Shown one piece after another: positions 45,837 to 54,431 of a stretch of DNA of 64,000 bases. The position numbers and the translations under genes were made by a program. Numbering within the stretch: the first letter of the stretch is position 1; every line of letters starts with the position of its first letter. A model generated the notes under the pieces. That model was given only the letters and a program-made list of their open reading frames with translations. It had not been told where the DNA came from and did no database searches. Location of the stretch: contig CACHCK010000004.1 of NCBI GenBank assembly GCA_902578305.1, positions 24,476-88,475 of the forward strand, written 5' to 3'. The stretch comes from an uncultured Pelagibacteraceae bacterium. Its GTDB lineage: Bacteria; Pseudomonadota; Alphaproteobacteria; Pelagibacterales; AG-422-B15.

Positions 45837-46344
45837 ATTGTTCCTTTATTGTTTTATAGGCTTCTAAAACCTTAGTTAATTTTTCTTTATTTTTTTCATT
45901 GTTACCAACTGTATCAGGGTGTAATTCTTTTACAATCTTTTTGAATTTAGACTTGATTTCATTGAGTGAACTTTCTTTATTATCAACACCTAATGTTGCA
46001 AGAGCATTTAAATACTTAGAACTATAATAACTAGGATGTACGAGCGAATTTTCAAGATTATTCATCCCTTGAAACATTCTTTCTGAAATTTTAGATATTT
46101 TTTCAAAATAACTCGTATCATTTGATCCTATTTGCTTAGTTTTTCTATGGCCAATTATGTCATTTTCGATAAATGCTTCAATTTCATCGGCTGTCATATC
46201 TGAAAAATAATTCCATTTTTTGTTATATTCTTTTATGTGTTTTAGACAGAACCAAATGTATTTTCCTAGATCTTTTGGGGAAGACGGAGCGCGATATTCT
46301 CCTATTTCTTCGCACCCTTTAAAATGACATTTTCTTTTGTTCAT
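45805..46344 (-). CDS. J-domain (DnaJ-like) protein upstream of cobS
   Basis: A 179-residue protein with a C-terminal J domain holding the essential HPD in KELHPDTVGNN. The N-terminal part (MNKRKCHFKGCEEIGEYRAP, then FCLKHIKEYNKKWNYF) has cysteines and a histidine that could bind zinc, and marks the alphaproteobacterial family found beside cobS. A partner for DnaK in assembling the chelatase is an inference from position. It overlaps cobS by 32 bases. Confidence 0.85.
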   Translation of the reverse strand: MNKRKCHFKGCEEIGEYRAPSSPKDLGKYIWFCLKHIKEYNKKWNYFSDMTADEIEAFIENDIIGHRKTKQIGSNDTSYFEKISKISERMFQGMNNLENSLVHPSYYSSKYLNALATLGVDNKESSLNEIKSKFKKIVKELHPDTVGNNEKNKEKLTKVLEAYKTIKEQYDNNRKSHAK

Positions 46345-46379
46345 ATTGCCTTTTCATATGTTAGATTAGATTAATATAC

Positions 46380-46661
46380 ATGACTCTAGAAGAATCCATA
46401 GATAAGAAAATTAATGACAATCTAAACCCATCTTTTTTTAAAATTATAAACTTTTCTGATCAACACAAAAATCATTATGAAGGTGATAACAAAGATACTT
46501 CACATATTAAAATCATTATTGTTTCAGAATCTTTTGATGGACATTCAAGAATTGAAAGAGAGAGAATTGTTCATAACATACTTAAAGAAGAAATATTGAC
46601 AGAGATACACTCAATAAGATTAAAACTCTATATAAAGTCAGAATATGATTTAATTAAGTGA
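46380..46661 (+). CDS. bolA: BolA-family protein
   Basis: A 93-residue BolA-like protein with the helix-turn region HIKIIIVSESFDGHSRIERERIVHNIL, where the conserved SxxFxGxSRxxRxR pattern is clear. BolA proteins work with monothiol glutaredoxins in iron-sulfur trafficking. It diverges from the dnaJ-like gene and its end overlaps corC by 12 bases. A dithiol glutaredoxin is at 60.2 kb, but no monothiol one is seen. Confidence 0.9.
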   Translation: MTLEESIDKKINDNLNPSFFKIINFSDQHKNHYEGDNKDTSHIKIIIVSESFDGHSRIERERIVHNILKEEILTEIHSIRLKLYIKSEYDLIK

Positions 46662-47918
46662 TGCAATTTTGACTTGCGAAATCAAATTTCTTTTCGTTTC
46701 AATTATTTCGAATTTAAATCCATAAAATTGAAAAACTTGCCCAGCTTTAGGAAAGGACCTTGATTCATTTATTATTAAACCAGAAATAGTATTTGCATCT
46801 TCATCAGGTAGGTCCCAACCAAAACTTCTATTAATGTTTCTTATTTCTGTAGATCCTTGGACTTTAATTGAGCCATCTTTATTTCTCACAATATCAGTTA
46901 AATCAATATCATGTTCATCGCTGATCTCTCCGACAATCTCTTCAATAATATCCTCAAGACTTATCATTCCATTTAACACACCGTATTCATCGACCACCAT
47001 GGCTAATTTAATTTTTCTGTTTAGGTGCATTTGTAATTGATTTTTTAGAGGCGTAGTTTCTGGTACAAACCAAGTTTTAATTAATGATTTCTTAATATCC
47101 TCTCTCGAAATTTTTACAGATTTAAGTTCATTTAGCTTCCTTAACAGATTTTTTGCATGTATTAAGCCAATAATATTTTCATTATTGTCTTTCCACACAG
47201 GTATTCTTGTATAAGGACTTTCAACAACTTGGTTTATTATTTTTTCAGGATCTTCATCAATATTAACTGTAAAGATATTGCTTCTGTGCACCATAATATC
47301 CTCAACAGTTGTTTCTGATAAATCTAAAATTCCAGTCACCATGTCTTTATCCATTTTAAACAATCTACCTTCTTTATGATGTAGATCTACAGTTCCCCTA
47401 ATTTCATCAGCTACTGATAAACTTCTTGCGTTCTGGTCATGTTTAATTCCAATTATATTTAAAATAGTAAAAACGATTTTTTCCATCAGCCATGTCACCG
47501 GTGCTAAGATAGTTACAAATGGTTTTAAAAATGGACTTACTAATAGTGCCATTTTTTCTGCATTCGCAATAGCATAGCTTTTAGGAAGAATTTCTGCAAA
47601 AATCACAATTAATGCTGTCATTATGATTACGGCATAAGCAACACCTGTATTCCCAAAAATTTTGATTAATAAACTCGTAGCTAAAGCTGAAGCAAGAATA
47701 TTGACTAAATTGTTACCAAGTAAAATCGCTCCAATTAAGGCTTCTTTCTTATTTAATAAATCTATTGCAACATTAGAATTCTTTTTACCCTTCATGCCAA
47801 GGCCTGTTAATCTACTTCGCGTACTTGCTGTTAGCGCTGTTTCTGATCCCGAGAAAAATGCAGAAAATGCTAAAAGAACTATTATGGCTAAAAATAATAC
47901 GATAATTTCAAATATCAT
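46650..47918 (-). CDS. corC: CNNM/CorC (HlyC) family transporter with CBS domains
   Basis: A 422-residue membrane protein: a DUF21 domain with about four helices (residues 1-190, FSGSETALTAS near the start), two CBS domains (about 205-335; MVHRSNIFTV and LAMVVDEYGVLNGMIS), and the CorC/HlyC C-terminal domain (DEDANTISGLI). The family is linked to magnesium and cobalt efflux and metal homeostasis. It begins right after aroB ends with no spacer, continuing an aroK-aroB-corC run seen in other Alphaproteobacteria. Confidence 0.9.
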   Translation of the reverse strand: MIFEIIVLFLAIIVLLAFSAFFSGSETALTASTRSRLTGLGMKGKKNSNVAIDLLNKKEALIGAILLGNNLVNILASALATSLLIKIFGNTGVAYAVIIMTALIVIFAEILPKSYAIANAEKMALLVSPFLKPFVTILAPVTWLMEKIVFTILNIIGIKHDQNARSLSVADEIRGTVDLHHKEGRLFKMDKDMVTGILDLSETTVEDIMVHRSNIFTVNIDEDPEKIINQVVESPYTRIPVWKDNNENIIGLIHAKNLLRKLNELKSVKISREDIKKSLIKTWFVPETTPLKNQLQMHLNRKIKLAMVVDEYGVLNGMISLEDIIEEIVGEISDEHDIDLTDIVRNKDGSIKVQGSTEIRNINRSFGWDLPDEDANTISGLIINESRSFPKAGQVFQFYGFKFEIIETKRNLISQVKIASLN

Positions 47919-49025
47919 CTAATTTATATAATTATTTATCACGCTGTCTAATTTTCTAGTTGAATATCGATTGGCTAAATAAGCTTTACCTAAATTCCTT
48001 AAAAGAATCAGATTTATATGATTATTTTTTACTTTTTTATCAGAATTCATTGTCTCTTTAAATTTTTTAAGTGATGTCTTTCTTTTAATATTGTTAGGTA
48101 TTTTGGTTTTCATTTTTAATTTTTGAAAATGATCTTTTATTTTATTAATATTTTTATTTAAACTATTCCCTTGAAGTGAAGACATATCTAGAGCCATCAA
48201 GATGCCAATAGATACAGCTTCTCCATGTGTTAATGATTTTTGGTAATTATTTATTGCTTCAATAGCATGTCCGAAAGTATGGCCTAAATTAAGTATTGCT
48301 CTTATATTTTTTTCTTTTTCATCTTTTCTTACAATTATTGCTTTATTTTTGCAAGAGTGGAAAACAGCCTCAATTAAATATTTTTTGTTAAATGTCATAA
48401 GCTTCGACTCATTATCTAAAAGCCAATTAAGGAATCTTTTATCCATAATAAGTCCATACTTAATTATTTCAGCATAGCCAGATAAAATCTCCCTTTTTGG
48501 AAGAGATTTTAATAGTGAAACATCCGAAATCACTAATTTAGGTTGGTAAAAAGTACCTATCAGATTTTTGCCTTCTTTAGTATTGACTCCTGTTTTACCC
48601 CCTACTGCAGAGTCGACTTGCGATAATAATGTTGTAGGTATCTGAATAAAATTAATACCCCTTAATGTGATACTTGCTGAAAAACCAACAATATCGCCAA
48701 TAACACCTCCACCAAAAGCAATTAAAGTATCGTTCCTATCAACCTTATATTTGAGAAGTTTAGACGTAATTAAATTAATAGTTTTAATATTTTTGTATTT
48801 CTCACCATCATTAATTATTATCTTGTTAAAACTTATTTTATTTTTTTTTAGTGAGTTCTCTAATTTTTTTCCGTAAAGCTTATAGATTAATTTATTAGTA
48901 ATTATAAAAACTCGTGGATTTATTAATTTCTTTTTTATTAATGAGCCTGAGCTCAATAAAATATTATCACCAATTAATATCTTATATTCGTCTGTTCCGG
49001 TCTTTACCTCTAAAGTTTTTTTCAT
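47919..49025 (-). CDS. aroB: 3-dehydroquinate synthase
   Basis: Second step of the shikimate pathway, cyclising DAHP. The 368-residue protein has the NAD and metal motifs NDGEKYKN, FGGGVIGDIVGF, QIPTTLLSQVDSAVGGKTGVN and the metal His pair in NLGHTFGHAIE. It lies two bases after aroK. With tyrA, pabB, pabC and aroK in the window, this is one of several aromatic-pathway loci. Confidence 0.96.
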   Translation of the reverse strand: MKKTLEVKTGTDEYKILIGDNILLSSGSLIKKKLINPRVFIITNKLIYKLYGKKLENSLKKNKISFNKIIINDGEKYKNIKTINLITSKLLKYKVDRNDTLIAFGGGVIGDIVGFSASITLRGINFIQIPTTLLSQVDSAVGGKTGVNTKEGKNLIGTFYQPKLVISDVSLLKSLPKREILSGYAEIIKYGLIMDKRFLNWLLDNESKLMTFNKKYLIEAVFHSCKNKAIIVRKDEKEKNIRAILNLGHTFGHAIEAINNYQKSLTHGEAVSIGILMALDMSSLQGNSLNKNINKIKDHFQKLKMKTKIPNNIKRKTSLKKFKETMNSDKKVKNNHINLILLRNLGKAYLANRYSTRKLDSVINNYIN

Positions 49026-49027
49026 TA

Positions 49028-49558
49028 TTAGATTTTTAAAGCTTCGGTAATTTCTTTAATTATTTGATATTTATTTTTTTTGCTCACATCAATTGTGAAT
49101 TTAGCTTTTGAGTAATTTTTCTGCCTAATTTTATTTAATCTTTCAAATTCTGCTTTTATATTTTTATTAGATAAAAGGGGCCTTTTTTTTGACACTCTAC
49201 ATCTTTTTTCTAAAATATTCAAATCACATTTTAGCCATATTGAATTACATTTATTCAATATTAACTTTCTTATTTTTAAATCTTCAAAGCCACCTCCGCC
49301 TAGTGCAATAATAGAGTTTTTTTTATCTAGTAATTTTAAAGTAATTTTTCTCTCAATAGTTCTGAAGATACTTTCACCGCTTTCATCAAAAATTTTTGCA
49401 ATTTTTTGACCCATTTCTTTTTCAATTTCTTTATCCGTGTCATAAAAATCTAAGCCTAGTTTTTTTGATAAACCTCTGCCAATAGTTGATTTACCAGAGC
49501 CCATATGGCCTAGAAAAACTATATTTTTTTTTGTTTGAGAGAGTCTTTTTTTTGACAT
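49028..49558 (-). CDS. aroK: shikimate kinase
   Basis: Phosphorylates shikimate at the 3-hydroxyl. The 176-residue protein has the P loop GHMGSGKST at about 17-25, the substrate-binding Asp in FYDTDKEIE, LGGGGF and the lid arginine in KKRPLL. It is first in the aroK-aroB-corC run and starts 55 bases from the divergent unknown secreted protein. Its Arg/Lys-rich N terminus is about ten residues longer than in Escherichia coli. Confidence 0.95.
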   Translation of the reverse strand: MSKKRLSQTKKNIVFLGHMGSGKSTIGRGLSKKLGLDFYDTDKEIEKEMGQKIAKIFDESGESIFRTIERKITLKLLDKKNSIIALGGGGFEDLKIRKLILNKCNSIWLKCDLNILEKRCRVSKKRPLLSNKNIKAEFERLNKIRQKNYSKAKFTIDVSKKNKYQIIKEITEALKI

Positions 49559-49613
49559 TATTAAATGTGAATAAATTTCACAGTTTTAAAATATTCTGTT
49601 AAAAGAAATTAAT

Positions 49614-51347
49614 ATGTTTGATAAAAGCATTCGTAATAAAGTAATATTATATATCATTAGTTTATCTCTTATAAGCTCATTTTTCATTAATATTGATGTT
49701 TTGGCGGAAAGCAATTTGAGTCAAGAGCCATATGAAATTTGGCAAGAGAACAGTGTTATAAGCGAAATTGAAAGCTCTGTTGAAAAATCAAATACGCAGG
49801 AAGCAGTAAACTTGACTAATCAAACCGTAAAACAGGAAAATTTTCTATTCACTAAAGCCGATGCTATAGGTTTATATGATCCAACTAATGGCGGATTTGA
49901 AGCTAATTTATGGGATGGGTCTAATATAGAGGATATAGCATATTTAATTAATACAGCTCCTGTAGAAAGTACTAGTTCAACTCTTACGAACCTAGTAAAA
50001 AATGTAATCTTAACTACAGCAGCTCCACCCGATAAATCAAATAGTGACTCATTATCTTTTTTAAATCTTAAATCAGATTTTTTAATCTCAAGAGGTTATT
50101 ATAAAAATATATCTCAATTATTTAGCTTACTAAATAGTGATGAAATAAACGATATTTTAAGTGATGGAATGATAGATAATTTACTTATCTATAATCAATA
50201 CAAAAGAATTTGTAATAGCAACTCTAATTTAATATCAGAAAGATTAAGTGATTTATATTTTGCATCATTTTGCAATGCAATGTCAGCTAATAAACTAACT
50301 CTTGATCTAAATATCTCTTTAATGCGAGATGATAATAATTCTTATAATGAAGAGTATTTATCGTTATTATCTGAAATTATTTACAGTGATGAAATTAAAG
50401 CTGAAAATCTCAAAGAAATAAATCTAATTAATTTAAATTTATTACAAAAATACAATGTCGATATTGATGAATATATTTCCATAAATTCACCAATAAAATT
50501 TAAATTGTTCTACTTTTTAAATTATAAGAAGAACAACCTTAAAAAAATTTCAATTGCTGAAGAACTTGTCAAAAAAGGCTTGGTTGAACACAAATACCTT
50601 GCAGAGATTTACCAGTCCTTTGATCTGAGTAACACTAAGGACGCTGGTGATGATAATTTAGCTTTAATAGAGCGAATTAGAATCTTTAAAGATATAAGAA
50701 AAACTTCATCTCAGGCTGAATTAGTAAATAAAATACCTGAATATGTTAGTTTATTTAGTGCGCATGGTATGTTGGATACAGCGTCTTTAATGATTTATGA
50801 TAAAATAAAAATAGTTCAGCCAAAACCAGATTATATCGATAATGCATCGGGTATTTGCCTGGTCTTTATACTAAATGATGACCCAGAAAAATGTAATGAG
50901 TGGGTGAGTCAATTGAGTCTCAATTCAAACACATTAGAGCTTTCTAAAGCTAAGTTTTATCTTTCATTGGCGAACGGTAAAGCAATAAAAGAGACTAACT
51001 TAAATCAATTAATTGACTATGAAGGTTTTTCCGATAGGCAGAAGAATATTATAGTTAAGTATTACGAACTTATTACAAATTCAAAAAAAATTAGTTATTG
51101 GAAAACTCCAAATGAATTAAATAAAGTCTCCTCAATAACTGCAAATATAAAACTTCATAATTATTTTGAGTCTCTTGAAAATCAATTAGGTGAGAAAATA
51201 ATTTTACTAAACATATTGCATGGAGATGATAATTTTAATGAGAATGACGAGTTTTCGATTTTTCTTATAATAGATTCATTGTTCGAGATTAATAAAGCTT
51301 ACGCACAAGACTATATATTAGAGTATTTTTCAACGTACAATTTATAG
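49614..51347 (+). CDS. secreted protein of unknown function upstream of xerD
   Basis: A 577-residue protein that I do not recognise. It has a signal peptide (hydrophobic 10-30, ending DVLAESN), then a low-complexity polar stretch rich in Ser and Asn, and from about residue 150 mostly helical sequence with Leu/Ile repeats that may form a helical solenoid; no catalytic motif stands out. Three cysteines (in YKRICNS, SFCNAM and SGICLV) and one more in KCNEW could form periplasmic disulfides. Its stop overlaps the xerD GTG start by one base. A helical-repeat gene before xerD may be a lineage-specific envelope protein. Confidence 0.6.
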   Translation: MFDKSIRNKVILYIISLSLISSFFINIDVLAESNLSQEPYEIWQENSVISEIESSVEKSNTQEAVNLTNQTVKQENFLFTKADAIGLYDPTNGGFEANLWDGSNIEDIAYLINTAPVESTSSTLTNLVKNVILTTAAPPDKSNSDSLSFLNLKSDFLISRGYYKNISQLFSLLNSDEINDILSDGMIDNLLIYNQYKRICNSNSNLISERLSDLYFASFCNAMSANKLTLDLNISLMRDDNNSYNEEYLSLLSEIIYSDEIKAENLKEINLINLNLLQKYNVDIDEYISINSPIKFKLFYFLNYKKNNLKKISIAEELVKKGLVEHKYLAEIYQSFDLSNTKDAGDDNLALIERIRIFKDIRKTSSQAELVNKIPEYVSLFSAHGMLDTASLMIYDKIKIVQPKPDYIDNASGICLVFILNDDPEKCNEWVSQLSLNSNTLELSKAKFYLSLANGKAIKETNLNQLIDYEGFSDRQKNIIVKYYELITNSKKISYWKTPNELNKVSSITANIKLHNYFESLENQLGEKIILLNILHGDDNFNENDEFSIFLIIDSLFEINKAYAQDYILEYFSTYNL

Positions 51348-52273
51348 TGCCGAAAATAGAAAAATCTATTATTGAGAACTTCTTGGAATCACTGATATCT
51401 GAGAGAGGTTTAAGTAAAAATACGATTGAGTCTTATAAAAGCGATATAAATCAGTTTTTAGAAAGACAAACAACAAGCAAATCATCTGAACTAATATTTT
51501 CAAGAAAATCAATTGAAAAATATATTTCAATGATGAACGATTTAGGATTTGAGAGGTCAACAATCCTCAGGAAATTATCTTCGTTAGGACACTTTTTTGA
51601 TTTTTTAGTTACCGAAAATATACTGAAAGATAATCCGTTCTCGCAAATATCAATACCCAAAAAAAACTCTAAGCTACCGATTTTTTTAACAAACGATCAG
51701 GTAGATAGGCTATTAGAGACAGCTAAAACTGATGACTCTATTAAAGGGTTGAGATTATTCACTATGATAGCAATATTATATGCAACAGGAATAAGAGTTT
51801 CTGAGCTAGTTGGATTAAAATTGTCATCTTTATATGAAAAAGAAAATTTTATTTTTGTTACAGGTAAAGGAAATAAAGAAAGACTTGTGCCCGTTGATCA
51901 AAACACTTTATCTACAATAGAAAAGTATCTAAAAGTAAGAGTAGAATTTTTAAATGCAGATAAAAATGAAGACAAATGGCTTTTTCCTTCAAGAAATTCA
52001 AAGCTTGGTCATATTTCAAGGCAAAGATTTCATCAACTTTTAAAAGTATTGTGCAAAGAAGCCAATATCGATGCAAAATACGTTAGCCCCCACAAGCTAA
52101 GACATGCCTTTGCATCACATCTACTTGCTAATGGAATGGATTTGAGATCACTACAAATGCTACTTGGGCATTCAGATATATCTACAACACAAATTTATAC
52201 TCATGTTCTTAGCGATAGATTAAAGAGTACGGTGGAAGATAATCACCCATTATCTAAGGTATTCAAAGAATAA
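51347..52273 (+). CDS. xerD: tyrosine recombinase XerD
   Basis: Resolves chromosome dimers at dif with XerC. The 308-residue protein has the N-terminal SAM-like domain and the catalytic Arg in TGIRVSEL, Lys in TGKGNKER, the HxxR pair in SPHKLRHAFA, His in LLGHSD and the nucleophile Tyr in TQIYTHV. Its start codon is GTG and overlaps the preceding stop by one base, so translation is coupled. The C-terminal half is XerD-like; distinction from XerC rests on overall resemblance. It is a core gene, not a phage integrase. Confidence 0.9.
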   Translation: MPKIEKSIIENFLESLISERGLSKNTIESYKSDINQFLERQTTSKSSELIFSRKSIEKYISMMNDLGFERSTILRKLSSLGHFFDFLVTENILKDNPFSQISIPKKNSKLPIFLTNDQVDRLLETAKTDDSIKGLRLFTMIAILYATGIRVSELVGLKLSSLYEKENFIFVTGKGNKERLVPVDQNTLSTIEKYLKVRVEFLNADKNEDKWLFPSRNSKLGHISRQRFHQLLKVLCKEANIDAKYVSPHKLRHAFASHLLANGMDLRSLQMLLGHSDISTTQIYTHVLSDRLKSTVEDNHPLSKVFKE

Positions 52274-52307
52274 TTGTAATTCAAGTTGTCCTTGAAAAGA
52301 GGATTTT

Positions 52308-52352
52308 ATGATGATAAACCAACAAAATGAGTTTCACGCCCGTACCCTCTAA
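52308..52352 (+). other. possible 14-codon leader ORF overlapping the mcl start
   Basis: The best ribosome site in the gap, AGAGGA (52298-52303), precedes ATGATG at 52308, which opens a 14-residue frame (MMINQQNEFHARTL) that stops at 52352. The ATG of mcl at 52327 lies inside it in another frame, with no ribosome site of its own. It could couple translation to mcl, or simply be a chance reading with the ribosome sliding to the mcl start. Confidence 0.35.
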
Positions 52353-53307
52353 CACTATAAGAATAAATAGATCTCAGCTATTTGTTCCAGGGTCAAAGCC
52401 AGATTTGTTTGAGAAAGCTTCAGCAAGCAATGCAGATATAATCTGTTTAGATCTTGAGGATGCTGTGGCACCGCAAGATAAGGAACAAGCAAAAGAAAAT
52501 GTAATCGAAGCACTAAACAATCATGATTTTGGGAAAAAAACTATTTCAGTAAGAATTAATGGATTGGATACTCATTATTGTTACAGAGATGTTGTTGACT
52601 TAATGGAAAATGGTGGTGAGCGATTAGATTTAATCATGATACCAAAAGTTGGTGTTCCAGAGGATGTTTATGCGATTGATATGTTAGTGACGCAAATAGA
52701 AGATAAAACTCAAAGACAAAAGAAAATAGGCTTTGAACTTATAGTCGAAACATCAATGGGAATAACAAACCTAGATAAGATCTTAACTGGAAGTAAAAGA
52801 ATTGAATCTCTCCATTTTGGTTACGCTGATTATGCAGCATCAGTTAGAATGCGAACAACAAATATCGGCGGATCTAATCAAGACTATTCAATATTAACTG
52901 ATGAAATTGATGGAGAGAGAAAAACTCACTGGAATGATATGTGGCACTATCCAATATCAAAAATGACAACTATTGGAAGGGCTCATGGCGTAAGGATTAT
53001 TGACGGTCCTTTTGGAGATTTTTCAGATCCAGAAGGTTTCAAGTCTCACGCAAGAAGAACAGCAATTCTTGGATGTGAGGGAAAATGGGCAATTCATCCT
53101 AGTCAGGTAGATCTTGCAAATGAGGTATTCACACTACCGGAAAAAGAAGTACAAAAAGCCAGAGATATTCTTGATGCGATGAAAAAAGCACAGGAGTCAG
53201 GCGCAGGTGCTGCTACACTAAATGGAAAATTAATAGACGCCGCTTCAATAAGGCAAGCCGAGCAAATTATCGAACAAACAAAATTAATAGAAACTCTTAG
53301 TAAATAA
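52327..53307 (+). CDS. mcl: L-malyl-CoA / beta-methylmalyl-CoA lyase
   Basis: EMC enzyme that cleaves methylmalyl-CoA to glyoxylate and propionyl-CoA and can form or split malyl-CoA. A CitE/HpcH-family protein of 326 residues: RSQLFVPGSKPDLFEKA, the metal/substrate Asp-Glu block LDLEDAVAPQDK, and the second acid set VRINGLD, ELIVETSMG, HFGYADYAAS. Close to the Rhodobacter Mcl1 N terminus, which supports the ATG at 52327; TAA at 52315-52317 closes the frame upstream. It lies apart from the ccrA/ecm block and just ahead of accA (11-base gap). Confidence 0.88.
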   Translation: MSFTPVPSNTIRINRSQLFVPGSKPDLFEKASASNADIICLDLEDAVAPQDKEQAKENVIEALNNHDFGKKTISVRINGLDTHYCYRDVVDLMENGGERLDLIMIPKVGVPEDVYAIDMLVTQIEDKTQRQKKIGFELIVETSMGITNLDKILTGSKRIESLHFGYADYAASVRMRTTNIGGSNQDYSILTDEIDGERKTHWNDMWHYPISKMTTIGRAHGVRIIDGPFGDFSDPEGFKSHARRTAILGCEGKWAIHPSQVDLANEVFTLPEKEVQKARDILDAMKKAQESGAGAATLNGKLIDAASIRQAEQIIEQTKLIETLSK

Positions 53308-53318
53308 TTTATTATTAA

Positions 53319-54431
53319 ATGTACACCTATCTTGAGTTTGAAAAGCCCATCGAACAACTTGACAATAAGGTTCATGAGCTCAAAAGCTTAAATGACAATG
53401 CTCCATCAGATAATCTTCTTGAAGAAATTACGCAAGTTGAAGAACAAATAAATGAAACTTATAAAAAGATATATACTGCAATATCGCCTTGGCAAAGGAC
53501 ACTTGTTGCAAGACATCCTCAACGACCAAAAACTAGAGAATATATTCAAAATCTAATTGAGGATTTTTTTCCATTATCAGGTGATCGTTTTTTTTCAGAA
53601 GATAAAGCCATTCTTGGAGGGTTTGGAAAATTTAGAGGTAAAACAGTTTTGGTTATTGGTCATGAAAAAGGACATGATACTACATCAAGAATTGAACATA
53701 ATTTTGGAATGCCTAGGCCTGAGGGATACAGAAAAGCTCAAAGATTAATGAAACTTGCAGAGGATTTTGATATTCCAGTAATTTCCTTCGTAGACACTCC
53801 TGGTGCTTACCCTGGAGTAGGAGCTGAACAGCGGGGACAGTCTGAAGCAATAGCAAAAACAACTGAGTGTTGTTTGTCATTAGGTGTTCCTATTATAGCA
53901 ATAATAATTGGTGAAGGAGGATCAGGCGGTGCGGTTGCTATTGGTACAGGAAATACAGTCCTTATGTTGGAAAACTCCATATATTCAGTAATTTCTCCAG
54001 AGGGCTGTTCATCAATTTTATGGAAAGATAATACAAAAACTGTTGAGGCGGCATCAGCCCTTAAGCTTACAGCAGAAGATATGTTAAAAATTGATGTAAT
54101 TGATGAAATTGTTAAAGAGCCAACAGGTGGCGCACATAGAAATCCTCATCGGGCGATCGAGTCTGTTGGAGATGAAATTGAGAAATATTTAAATTTGCTG
54201 TCAAATCAACATGGAAATGATTTAAAACACGCAAGACAAGAAAGATATCTTCAAATAGGAAGGTCGGGGTTATTTAGTGAAAAGACTACAGCAGCTAACA
54301 CTGTTCTTGACGAAAAGTTTGGGAAATCTGGCAATAAAAAATGGATTTATAACAGTTTTTTTGGAAGAATTATCTTAGGAACAATTCTTGCCTTACTGTT
54401 TGTTGGTATATTAACTTACTTAGTTAATTAA
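53319..54431 (+). CDS. accA: acetyl-CoA carboxylase carboxyltransferase alpha subunit with C-terminal membrane segment
   Basis: Transfers carboxyl from biotin to acetyl-CoA, the first step of fatty-acid synthesis. Residues 1-319 are a standard AccA: HPQRPKTREYI, GFGKFRGKTV, FVDTPGAYPGVGAEQRGQ and GEGGSGGAVA. The family normally ends near 319, but this protein runs to 370, and the extra 51 residues end in a hydrophobic helix (about 349-368, GRIILGTILALLFVGIL), which looks like a membrane anchor. The frame runs to overlap secA by eight bases. The added tail is unusual for AccA. Confidence 0.93.
   Translation: MYTYLEFEKPIEQLDNKVHELKSLNDNAPSDNLLEEITQVEEQINETYKKIYTAISPWQRTLVARHPQRPKTREYIQNLIEDFFPLSGDRFFSEDKAILGGFGKFRGKTVLVIGHEKGHDTTSRIEHNFGMPRPEGYRKAQRLMKLAEDFDIPVISFVDTPGAYPGVGAEQRGQSEAIAKTTECCLSLGVPIIAIIIGEGGSGGAVAIGTGNTVLMLENSIYSVISPEGCSSILWKDNTKTVEAASALKLTAEDMLKIDVIDEIVKEPTGGAHRNPHRAIESVGDEIEKYLNLLSNQHGNDLKHARQERYLQIGRSGLFSEKTTAANTVLDEKFGKSGNKKWIYNSFFGRIILGTILALLFVGILTYLVN

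Noticed and set aside
51347..52273. Tyrosine recombinase as a sign of an integrated element
   Set aside because: It matches the core XerD type, and no att repeats, excisionase or phage genes flank it. tRNA-Leu and tRNA-Arg also lack nearby integrases.
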